Shown: positions 55,475 through 64,000 of the stretch, piece after piece
Position numbering within the stretch: position 1 is the stretch's first letter
Layout: every line of letters begins with the position of its first letter
NCBI GenBank assembly: GCA_026119935.1
Contig: JALRMH010000002.1
Span: forward strand, 1,178,001 to 1,242,000
DNA length: 64,000 nucleotides
DNA from: Endothia cerciana
Lineage: Eukaryota > Ascomycota > Sordariomycetes > Diaporthales > Cryphonectriaceae
Direction: 5' to 3'
Notes under the pieces: model-generated
What the model saw: the letters and a program-made list of their open reading frames with translations, nothing else
What the model was told of the DNA's origin: nothing
The model's database searches: none
Made by a program: the position numbers and the translations under genes

Positions 55475-57388
55475 CTATGCATACATCAGCGCTCTCAAGG
55501 CTACCTTCAGCCTCCTCCACCTGGGCACGGTGGCCCTCGTCGGGCGGCCGGCCCCCGCCACCCCGAGTAGCAGCCCCTCCTGCTCCCGCAGGACCCTCCC
55601 GATCTCCATGTAGCTCTCGACGGCGACGATCATCGGCCGCCTCGACTCGTCAGGCAGGGAGTCCATGGTCGGCCGCGCCTCGGTGTAGGTCGAGAAGGCC
55701 CTGCGGAGCAGCCTCTCCCGCAGCGAGGCCAGCCTCGCCAGCCTGTCCCGCCGCCTGTCGCCCTCCGCCGGTGCCGACGGCGGCGGGCTGGACGTGATGG
55801 CGTCTATGACCATCTCCGGCGTCAGGCCCTCCCCAGCCAGCCACGTCGTCGGCAGGTAGACCCGCGCCATGGCGGCGTCCACCGCGATGTCCCGCGCGAT
55901 GTTGACGTACTGCAGCGCGATCCCCATCCTGCCCGCGGCGGCCGACACGGCCGCGCGGCGGGCGGGGTCGATGGGAACCCTGCTGTGGTGCGCTATCAGG
56001 GTCAGGCAGAGCTCCCCGACCGTCCCGGCGACCTGGCTGCCGTACTCATGCAGGTCCTCCTCGTCCGCTATCGGGAAGCGACGAACGGCGCCGTTATTGG
56101 TGGTGGTAACGGACCGGAAACCTGAGTCTGTCCTGAATCCCTCGAGGAGGAGGTAGAACGGGTCGGGGGGCAACAGGGACGTCGGGAGGTAAGTGAGCGC
56201 GGGCCTCGCGGCGGCGGGGAATTCGCTCTCGACATAGGCCCGTATCAGGTCAGCCTGCGCCGATGGGGTTGATCCCGGCTTCGACCTGTATACGAGGTCC
56301 AGGTGGTCTTTCAGCCTGCCGATCCAGGTCGACGCGCTGAGCCCGTCCGGAGGCTCGTCGACAAGGTCGTCCGCCATGCGGCAGTATGAGTACCTGAACA
56401 TTGAATGTCAGTCCATCTCCACTCTGGACTTCAGCCCGGCAGGATGCCACTCTTACAGCAATACCAAGTCAATCCTCAGTCGCCCTGTGAAGGTCGAGCT
56501 GGCAAGGTAGAAACTCCGGCTCTTCCTGCACAGCCGCTCCACCGCCTCCTGAATTCCGCGCACCCGATCGTCTCGCTCCTCCGTCCACGTCATGTACAGG
56601 GCCCTCACCAGCATGACAGGAGATGGACACTCGGGAGCCGACTCGAAGACACCCGGAAAGGCATCGATGACAGCCAGGGCATTGTCGAACGCGCCCAGGC
56701 CGAACACGATCAGTACGTTGGTGGCGAGGAAGAAGGCCGCCTCCTCGATGTCCAGGCTCCCCGCCAGTGTCACGCCGAGCTTCGTGCCGGACCCGATGGA
56801 CCACGTGCCCCGGCGCAGGGCGCCCTCGTCCAGGGCCCAGAGGTAGACCGTCGACAGCGTGATGGGGAGGAGGGTGCCCGTCCAGGGAAGGGAGACCATG
56901 AACAGGCCGCCCAGGCTCCAGGTGAGCAAGGCAAATGGGCACGCCCACGTCAGGATCAGGCCCATGTACGTCCCCGGTCCCCCGTTGGAGACCAACCAGA
57001 ATCCCACCAGGGCCAGGTCCATGATCGCGACCTGGATCAGCCTGTGCAGTGTCGCCCTGAGCCAGGACGGAGGGGACAGGTATACGGCGTGGAGAAGTGG
57101 CTTGTTGGCGAGATGATACAGCATGGAGGTGATGTACGTCTGTATGACGAAGAAGAAGAGTTCCTCGGCCGGGATGGCCCAGAGAGTTGGGCCGGCGATG
57201 GCGTCGGGTGGATAGGTCCAGACATGTTGCCGGATGAGATAGCTGTCCCAGGGTATGGTGGCAACAACGGCGATGGTGACGAGGATGGAGGTCTGGTACC
57301 AGTGCCGACGGGTGAGGAAGGGGTAGTTGGATAGGGTGAGCAGGGCCGCAAGGGGAACCGTGGACTTCAGGTGTCTGCTCATGCTCAT
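55475..57388 (-). CDS. al-2: Bifunctional lycopene cyclase / phytoene synthase (AL-2/CrtYB type)
   Basis: Two exons on the minus strand, 57388-56457 and 56393-55475, with a GTAAGA donor and TTCAG acceptor; 616 aa. The intron join restores DLVLLYSYCRMADDLVDE. The N-terminal half is a membrane lycopene cyclase with about six hydrophobic segments and two carotene-cyclase blocks, PAEELFFFVIQTYITS and LDIEEAAFFLATN. The C-terminal half is phytoene synthase, condensing two GGPP; its two Asp-rich prenyl-binding motifs are DDLVD at residues 319-323 and NIARDIAVDAAMARVYLP. The fusion is characteristic of filamentous fungi, in the ER or lipid membranes. The gene is divergent from the phytoene desaturase gene, as expected for co-regulation, with about 1.4 kb between the starts. 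ATG 57388 is chosen; 57382 is also possible. Confidence 0.95.
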
Positions 57389-58830
57389 GCTCAGCCACGG
57401 GCCACTTGAGGTTAGATAAAAGAGACGGAGAGAGTTACACTAGGGCATAGTCGTATGCCATGGTTAATGGGGTTGATGCACTTCTCAATGTGCTATAAGT
57501 GCATATTCGCCCAGGTTGGGGTTAAACTTTTGAGTTCACAGGAGGTGCTTTGTGAGAGTGGCAGATTGGTAAAGCCGGGGGCGGAGGGCCAGGGCTGTTG
57601 CTGGAATAAGCATATGCACAGCGTGGACGTAAATGGATGTATCATGGGATCCTGTGTGGCCCACCCTGACGAGAACTGAAGACAAGATGCAGAGGAGGGC
57701 CACAAGGTAGGCTTGTCACTCAGGCAGACTGACTGTTTCAAGTGCCCGACCAAGCGGGCGTTGATAGATGAACGACGGAGGACAGCGTCTCCAGCCGGAG
57801 GGGAGGGAGGAGCGGGGATGGGACGGGAACGAGCCTGAGGAGGCTTGAAGGACGCGCTGTTTTTTGTTGGTTTTTTTTGGTTTTTTAAATATTGAACAAT
57901 GAAGCCATAATCGTAAGCAGGGAACTGATGAGGTCTTCGACGGCCTAGCGGGAGGCCACGGAAAATAAGGAAGCGTCGTCGTCCTCGCTCCCGGGCCTGG
58001 TGGAGTGTGTGAGGTTGTAGATTCGCTCTGCGCAGGAACTCCGGAGGCCGGGTTAGTGCTCGACCTGAGCTAATTAAACCCCGTGGATGAATTGTTGCAT
58101 TTCCTGTTTTGGCCGGCTCCAGGATTTAATGGATCAACGCACGCACAGCATCTCATCGTCCTCAGCCAGCCTCTCCAACACTGGCAACACCACGATCCCG
58201 AAACCAATTCCTCCCCGAAATAACGACGGAGGACACGAACAACTAATCTGTTCACGACTGCCTTCATGTGTCTTTGTAATTGGGCCTGGGAATGGGCTCC
58301 TGGCTGGGTGTAACGGCTTTATTTCCCACGCCTCGCTCCCTCCCTCGTGGCTTTTCAACAGTGGTGATGTCATGACTATTGGTGATATCTTCTCTGACCA
58401 CGCCCCCCCCCCCCCCCGGGCGGGCCGCGTGTAGACCACAGTAATCTCTCAAGCCGAGCACGAAACGCCCACGCTGCCACAGCAGCTAAAATGGCTCCGT
58501 CGGATGTCTTACGGTGCACTTTATATATCCCTGGTCTTCGGTCCTCGTCATACAATGCACCCTACCCAAGTTGTCTGCACGGGCCCCAGGCCCTGCCCCT
58601 AATATATCCAGCACATGAACTGCCAGCACAAGGTCTCATTCGTGATACCTGGTGCTTCGCAGCCTTCTGGGACGCCGGCTGGGTGCTTAGAGGTCCGAGG
58701 GAGCTCGCTCTGCCCGGGCATTCGACACTTTCGGCCTTCGTGAAGGCTGCGTTGTGGGTCGCAGTCTCGGACCGGATCGGTCACAGAAGGACAAGAGGCC
58801 GTGTGTCCCAGGTTTCAGGAGCTATTCGGC
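57389..58830. promoter_or_regulatory. Divergent regulatory region between al-2 and al-1
   Basis: About 1.44 kb separating the two carotenoid genes, so it holds both promoters. It includes T-rich tracts at 57861-57885 and C15 at 58403-58417. Fungal carotenoid genes are usually light-induced through the white-collar complex, but no matching motif is asserted here. An open frame of about 120 codons at 58491-58856 is not called because it runs into the al-1 start in a different frame. Confidence 0.6.
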
Positions 58831-60675
58831 ATGGCGAAGAAGAAGCCAGCTCCTAAAACAGCCGTGGTCATCGGTGCGGGCGCGGGCGGCATTGGCACGG
58901 CGGCCAGGCTGGCGAAAGCCGGATACCAGGTCACCGTCGTGGAGAAGAACGACTTCACCGGCGGCCGGTGCAGTCTTCTCTACTCATCGCCTTCCAAGCC
59001 CCAGACCCGGATAGCATCCGCAGCCGCCGGTCTGCGGGACCAATACCGGTTTGACCAAGGACCCTCACTCCTCCTGCTCCCCAACCTCTTCCGCGAGACC
59101 TTCCACGATCTCGACACCACCATGGAAGCTGAGGGCGTGGACCTGCTCAGGTGCCAAACCAACTACCAGATCTTCTTCCATGACGGCCACGTGTTCAAAC
59201 CATGCACCGATCTCGCCTCGATGAAGGCCCAGATCGAACACTACGAGGGCAAGGAGGGCTTCGAGTCGTACCTCGCGTGGATGGCCGAGTCGCACCGACA
59301 TTACGAGCTGAGCGTGGAGCACGTGCTGCACAAAAACTATGACAGCATCAGGACGGTCCTCACGCCGTTCTTTGCGACGATGGCGCTGAAGTTGCACCCT
59401 TTCGAGAGCATCTGGAGCCGCGCGGGCAGGTACTTTAGGACCGAGAGGCTGAGGAGGGTCTTCACCTTCGCGACGATGTACATGGGTATGAGCCCCTTTG
59501 ATGCGCCGTCGACATACTCGCTGCTGCAGTATGCGGAGGCTGCGGAGGGGATCTGGTACCCCCGCGGTGGCTTCCAGACTGTTCTGGCGAGGTTGGTGGA
59601 TGTCGGCGTGCGGCTAGGCGTGAAGTACCGACTTTCATCGTCAGTGAGGAGGATATTGACGAGTCCTGACGGGAAGACTGCTATCGGTGTGATGTTGGAG
59701 AGTGGCGAGGAGGTGCTGGCGGATACCGTGGTCGTGAACGCGGACTTGGTGTACGCATACAGCAACCTCTTTCCGGGATCCACAGGCGACACAGAAGCCG
59801 TAAAGCCTGCTTCCGCAAGTAATACCGTCTCAAGCTATGGCAGGTCCCTCCGGAAGAGGGACGCCTCCTGCTCCTCAGTATCCTTCTACTGGGGCCTGTC
59901 TCGCAAGGTCCCCGAGCTGGGTGTGCACAACATCTTCCTGGCAGACGAGTACAAGGAATCCTTCGACTCCATATTCAAGAAGCAGACACTCCCCAAGGAC
60001 CCGAGCTTCTACGTCAACGTTCCCAGCCGGATCGACCCCAGCGCGGCGCCCGAGGCCTGTGACGCCGTCATCGTTCTCGTGCCGGTGGGCCACCTTCTCC
60101 ACACCAAGGGCAAGGAGGGCGAGGTGGCCGGCGAGGAGCAGGACTGGGACGCGATGGTCTCGCGCGCCCGCTCGGCCGTGCTCGCTACTATCAACACGCG
60201 GACGGGCTGCGAGCCCCTCGAGGGGTCGATCGTCCACGAGATGGTCAACACGCCGCACACGTGGGAGGACAAGTTCAACCTCGACAAGGGCGCGATCCTG
60301 GGTCTGAGCCACAACTTCCTCAACGTGCTCTGCTTCCGGCCCACGATCCGCGCCAGGGGTCTGCGCAATGCGTACTTTGTCGGCGCGAGCACGTATCCCG
60401 GCACCGGCGTGCCGATCGTGCTGGCCGGCGCGAAGATCACGACCGAGGAGATCCTGCGGGATGCCGGTGTTGAGATCCCGTGGAAGGAGAAGGAGCCGGC
60501 TGTTCAGGATAAGGGTGTGCCGCAAGATGGAAGGGCGGGTCCGCTGGACCAGGTTGGTCGCAGGACGTTTGTGGACGAGATTGTGCTGTTGGTTGTGGCC
60601 GTTATGGTGACTCTTGGTGCGGTCATGGTCGTGGGCATGGGCCAAGGGCCTTTCCACGTGCTCAAAGACTGGTAG
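58831..60675 (+). CDS. al-1: Phytoene desaturase (AL-1/CarB type)
   Basis: Single exon, 614 aa. The start is placed at the ATG of MAKKKPAPKTAVVIGAGAGG; the frame extends upstream only through non-ATG codons. It performs successive desaturations of phytoene to coloured carotenes. The FAD/NAD-type dinucleotide-binding motif GAGAGGIGTAARLAKAGYQV starts at residue 15, followed by VVEKNDFTGGRCS. Then RFDQGPSLLLLP, YFRTERLRRVFTFATMYMGM, YAEAAEGIWYPRGGFQTVLA and the C-terminal GLRNAYFVGASTYPGTGVPI with VLAGAKITTEEI are all desaturase signatures. A hydrophobic segment at about residues 585-605 (LLVVAVMVTLGAVMVVG) anchors the C terminus in a membrane, a known feature of fungal AL-1/CarB. It is paired head-to-head with al-2. 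Confidence 0.96.
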   Translation: MAKKKPAPKTAVVIGAGAGGIGTAARLAKAGYQVTVVEKNDFTGGRCSLLYSSPSKPQTRIASAAAGLRDQYRFDQGPSLLLLPNLFRETFHDLDTTMEAEGVDLLRCQTNYQIFFHDGHVFKPCTDLASMKAQIEHYEGKEGFESYLAWMAESHRHYELSVEHVLHKNYDSIRTVLTPFFATMALKLHPFESIWSRAGRYFRTERLRRVFTFATMYMGMSPFDAPSTYSLLQYAEAAEGIWYPRGGFQTVLARLVDVGVRLGVKYRLSSSVRRILTSPDGKTAIGVMLESGEEVLADTVVVNADLVYAYSNLFPGSTGDTEAVKPASASNTVSSYGRSLRKRDASCSSVSFYWGLSRKVPELGVHNIFLADEYKESFDSIFKKQTLPKDPSFYVNVPSRIDPSAAPEACDAVIVLVPVGHLLHTKGKEGEVAGEEQDWDAMVSRARSAVLATINTRTGCEPLEGSIVHEMVNTPHTWEDKFNLDKGAILGLSHNFLNVLCFRPTIRARGLRNAYFVGASTYPGTGVPIVLAGAKITTEEILRDAGVEIPWKEKEPAVQDKGVPQDGRAGPLDQVGRRTFVDEIVLLVVAVMVTLGAVMVVGMGQGPFHVLKDW

Positions 60676-61878
60676 GACCGCATAACTAAGTGACAAATAC
60701 CGGCAGAGGTATCCAGATCCTACTCACCATGCTGTGTCGGTGACCTGGCCACTTGGATAGAAAGCGCGGTGGAGGTCACTCATCATTGTGGCGTGACTCT
60801 GGTACTTATGGACGTCCAGCACATCTCTTCTTGAGTAGACGTTTCCATCACCTTTAAGGAGTCCTCGTCTTCAGTTTAATCATGATGTAACTTTTTGGGT
60901 CCACTACTTTGCCTTGTACCTATGCGTCAATCCACGTTCAAGATGACTCAGCTTCCAAACTAAAGTGCTCAGGATGGCTCGAGGAACTCCTGGACATATG
61001 TGCCAGCCTCGGTTCCTTGCAGGCTCGAGATAACCACGCATAACAACGGGCACTCCTCAGCCCGGCGCCAAACCTGGTGGTAGCTTTCGGAGTTCCAACG
61101 GAATTCAATACACGCATGAGCATCGGGTTTCCAACTACGGCTGCAGCCTTGTGCTCAACATCTTCCGCAAGACGATAATTAGGCGACGAGGCGCCCGATA
61201 CATCGCGAAACAAGAAAACGGGTGATGAATTGCGGCCAAGTCCGGTCCCCCCTCCTCATTTTCATGACTCAACGTTCCTATTCCCTTACGGGTGACGGTT
61301 GGAGACATCTTGCAGTCGAGGCCGATCTTAGCCTCGTGTTAGAAGCCCTAACGATGAGATACGTGCAGGATGCCAGGGCTGCGTTTCGATCCAGGTTATC
61401 GTCCTTAGGGTCGGTAATTAATAGTCCTTGACAGGCCAACCCGTAAATCCTGCTTCGACCATGACTTGATGTATTTGATGAAAAGCCTTGTTGTGAAAGG
61501 GCAATGAAGTACCGATATGCATGCCCCTTGATAACTGCTAGCTATGATAGAGCCGTGCAGCACGATAACCCGGCCTCCACCAAGCAACATACCACCTTCA
61601 GAAGACTAACTTACATCTTCGCCACCAAGGCTAGACCGGGAGTTTGCATATGTAGCCTCGGTGGTCAAAAGCTTAAATTAATCCTTTGGGGATTCACTAA
61701 CACGCATTTGGCATGTGTACTCGTTGTGCCTATTGGCCCTCTGGGACCCGCCAGGGGTGGGCCAACTGCTGTGCCGTAGCTGAGTGGGTTCGTCAGCACC
61801 TTCAAAAGACATCGGACATCCCACGAGGTCCGGAGCCAAAGCGCTCTCATTGAACAACATGCACAGTTGTAGGACAGT
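60676..61878. other. Intergenic region between al-1 and the monooxygenase
   Basis: About 1.2 kb without a gene. Contains the al-1 3' flank and the promoter of the monooxygenase. No regulatory motif is asserted. Confidence 0.5.
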
Positions 61879-63857
61879 ATGTCCGTTATGACACGCGCCA
61901 TGACCAAAACCACCGTGGCTGTCGTGGGCGCCGGTGAGTCCTGTTCCCCCCCCCCCCCAACCCCCATACAACCACTCCATACATCAGTCGGCATGCGCCG
62001 CAGTGAGTATCGAAACTGAATATTCGACAGGGCCTTGCGGATTGTCGATGCTAAAACAACTACGCGAGGATGGCTTCTCAGTGACTGGATTCGAGCGGCG
62101 GGGAAGGGTTGGTGGTCTTTGGGCGTACTCGGAGGATACTTCGCACACGACCGCACTACCTAGTGAGCCGCTGTATCGCTTCTTCGTGAGGTCTCGGAGA
62201 CCATCAGCGCTAATCTGCCATCTACAGGGACTGTTGCCCTTCTCAGCAAATACACATGTGGCTTCAGTGACTATCCAATGCCAGAAAGTCAGTGCTTCAG
62301 ACATGAATCAGATTTGGGGGTGGGGGCGCAGGCATATGCTGAGAATACTCATTTGCAGGATATCCGATATTCTTGAGATCAGATCAGTTCCAGGAATACT
62401 GTGAGGACTACGCTCGTCATTTCGACATGCTGAAGGACTGGGTCTTCAACACGGCTGTCAAGAAGGCAACACGAAATCCAGATGACACGAAGTGGTGTCT
62501 TGAGGTTGAGACAGCTGGGGAGGAGCCCAGAACGCTCCAATTCGACAAAGTCGTATTCTCCCATGGTTATCAGACGAGGGCAAATAGGCCTCGCTTCGAG
62601 GGGCAGGATAAATTCGAAGGCATCATCATGCACTCGCAAGAATACCGGAGGTCAGCAACCCTTCCGCCTTCCTCCGTGGAATCTACCGAGGGCCCCGTAA
62701 TATCACACAAGCTGACTTCCAGACTTTGCAGACCTGAGCTCTTCGCGAACAAGCGCGTCATCGTCCTGGGGCTCTCCTCGACCTCCGCCGATATCTTGCC
62801 AGACATACTGCCACATGCAGCGCATCCAGTGTGTGCCGCCCACCGACGAGGCGCCGTCCCGTTCCGCCGGTTCCGTAAGGGCGTCCCGACCGACGCACTG
62901 GCGACCTGGCGGCGGCGGCAAATAACCCATTTCTTACAGGCCCAACTCCCAAACTTTGCTCGGCTCTGTGGAGATCTGGCCGTCAAGCTCTACGTCAGAT
63001 TCGCATATCCGGATCTGGATCCTGAGTGGCGCCTGACTGACATCGCAAGCATCTCACTGAAGGTCCCCGGGGCTCTCGCGTTCGACAACGTCCTGCCCTG
63101 GCTCAAGGACGGCAGCATCCAGTCGGTGCACGGCATCAGGCGCTTCCTCGGCCCCAAAAGGGTCGAGCTCCTGGGCGGGATGGTGCTGGACGATATCGAC
63201 GCGGTGATCATGTGCACGGGGTACAATGCCGACTTCAGCGTGGTGGGCCCGGACGTCGTGGAGACGAGCGTGCCGACCGCGCATGGATACGACACGGCAC
63301 CCGACGGCGGCGCCCCGATGCACCGCCTGTGGATGAACATATTCCCGCCCAAGTATGCCGACTCGTTCGCGATGCTGTGCTACTCCGCGTTCGGCAAGTC
63401 CAACGGCTTCAGCTTCGCGGACGTGACCTCGATGGCCGTCTCCAACGTCTTCCGCGGGGCACACCCCCTGCCCTCACCCGCCGAGATGGAGAGATGGGTC
63501 GACAACCACCAGACATGGGTCGCCTCGCGGTGGAAGCTGGACCACAGTATCGATACGAGCATGGTCAAGCAGTGGGAGTACCAGGGGTGGCTACACGACG
63601 CTGCGGGCACGGGCATGGAAAACTTGAGCTGGATGGGCTGGAAGGGGTGGAGGTTCTGGTGGAAGGACAGGAAGATGTATAACCTGATGGCTAACGGTAT
63701 CGAGACGGCGCACATGTATCGGTACTTTGAGACCGGAAAGAGGCGGGCCTGGGACGGCGCGGGGGAGGCTATTCTGAAGCTGGATGAGGAGAGGAAGAGG
63801 GTGTTGCCTGTGACGCCGGAACAGGAGAAGGAGTTCTTGCCAGTGACGAAGACTTGA
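61879..63857 (+). CDS. Flavin-containing monooxygenase (FMO/dimethylaniline-type)
   Basis: Five exons, 61879-61933, 62031-62162, 62228-62287, 62359-62650 and 62732-63857; 554 aa. The first intron contains a 13-nt C run and the rest are 65-97 nt. Joining gives the FAD-binding GAGPCGL, then FERRGRVGGLWAYSEDTSHT, SKYTCGFSDYPMPE, YPIFLRSDQFQEYCEDYARH, the FMO-identifying FxGxxxHxxxY motif as FEGIIMHSQEY, and the NADPH-binding region VIVLGLSSTSADI. The last intron removes 81 nt in frame, converting HSQEYRRSATL.. to HSQEYRRPELFANKR; without this removal the protein would carry an insertion in a conserved place. Such enzymes oxygenate N, S or C atoms of small molecules. Its adjacency to the carotenoid pair suggests, but does not show, a role in pigment or apocarotenoid modification. 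It may be unrelated. Confidence 0.88.
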
Positions 63858-64000
63858 GTATACACATATACTCATGATAGCGTCAAGACAATTAAAAGCA
63901 TCCTCCAGATAAGACAAGTGCGGAAGGCTCTACTCGACCAAATTCAGCGTGGGCGTGGCAAGCTCCCACCGGATTGCACATTTTGAAGAACCGGTGAGCG
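63858..64000. other. 3' flank of the monooxygenase
   Basis: No gene seen in the last 143 nt. Confidence 0.6.

Noticed and set aside
1..64000. CRISPR array, prophage or bacterial operon
   Set aside because: The spliced genes and fungal families show this is a eukaryotic nuclear region; the tandem repeats are minisatellites without spacers.

Overview
The window reads as nuclear DNA of a filamentous ascomycete, most likely a Sordariomycete. Supporting signs are GC-rich coding regions with short (about 55-165 nt) GT..AG introns, an HsbA-type secreted protein, a bifunctional lycopene cyclase/phytoene synthase of the al-2 type next to an al-1 type phytoene desaturase, an NLR (NACHT-ankyrin) relic, a fungal rhodopsin-domain membrane-protein relic, and a Tc1/mariner element full of C-to-T type damage as left by repeat-induced point mutation (RIP). 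No tRNA, rRNA, CRISPR or bacterial feature was found.

Layout. 0-20 kb: a SPATA20/YyaL-like thioredoxin-fold protein, a possible small gene at 5.8 kb, a secreted HsbA-like protein, the Sqt1-type WD40 ribosome chaperone, two small coiled-coil proteins, a decayed seven-helix receptor-like gene (13.5-14.9 kb), and a large secreted DUF5695-type protein that shares a divergent intergenic region with mitochondrial lipoyl synthase (20.9 kb). 22-35 kb: gene-poor, holding an RBR-type E3 ligase, a Myb/SANT-like protein and decayed fragments. 35-47 kb: a dense housekeeping block with glycine decarboxylase P-protein, the tiny three-exon TOM5 gene, an LSB1/LSB3-like SH3 protein, a PrpD-type 2-methylcitrate dehydratase and a peroxisomal acyl-CoA thioesterase ending in SKL. 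48-54.6 kb: a degenerate accessory island with the broken NLR, the RIP-damaged transposon and a small cysteine-rich protein gene. 55-64 kb: a carotenoid block with al-2 and al-1 arranged divergently, followed by a five-exon flavin-containing monooxygenase.

Functional themes. Lipoyl synthase makes the lipoyl cofactor that the glycine cleavage system (whose P-protein is GCV2) and the 2-oxoacid dehydrogenases need. PrpD (methylcitrate cycle) and the acyl-CoA thioesterase both handle acyl-CoA-derived carbon. AL-2 and AL-1 together take GGPP to phytoene, desaturated carotenes and cyclised carotenes; the adjacent monooxygenase may or may not belong to that pathway. A striking base-level feature is the repeated occurrence of G or C homopolymers of 11-16 nt in introns and gene flanks.

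Exon boundaries were read by eye from splice consensus, reading frame and remembered family motifs; no alignment or database search was possible.
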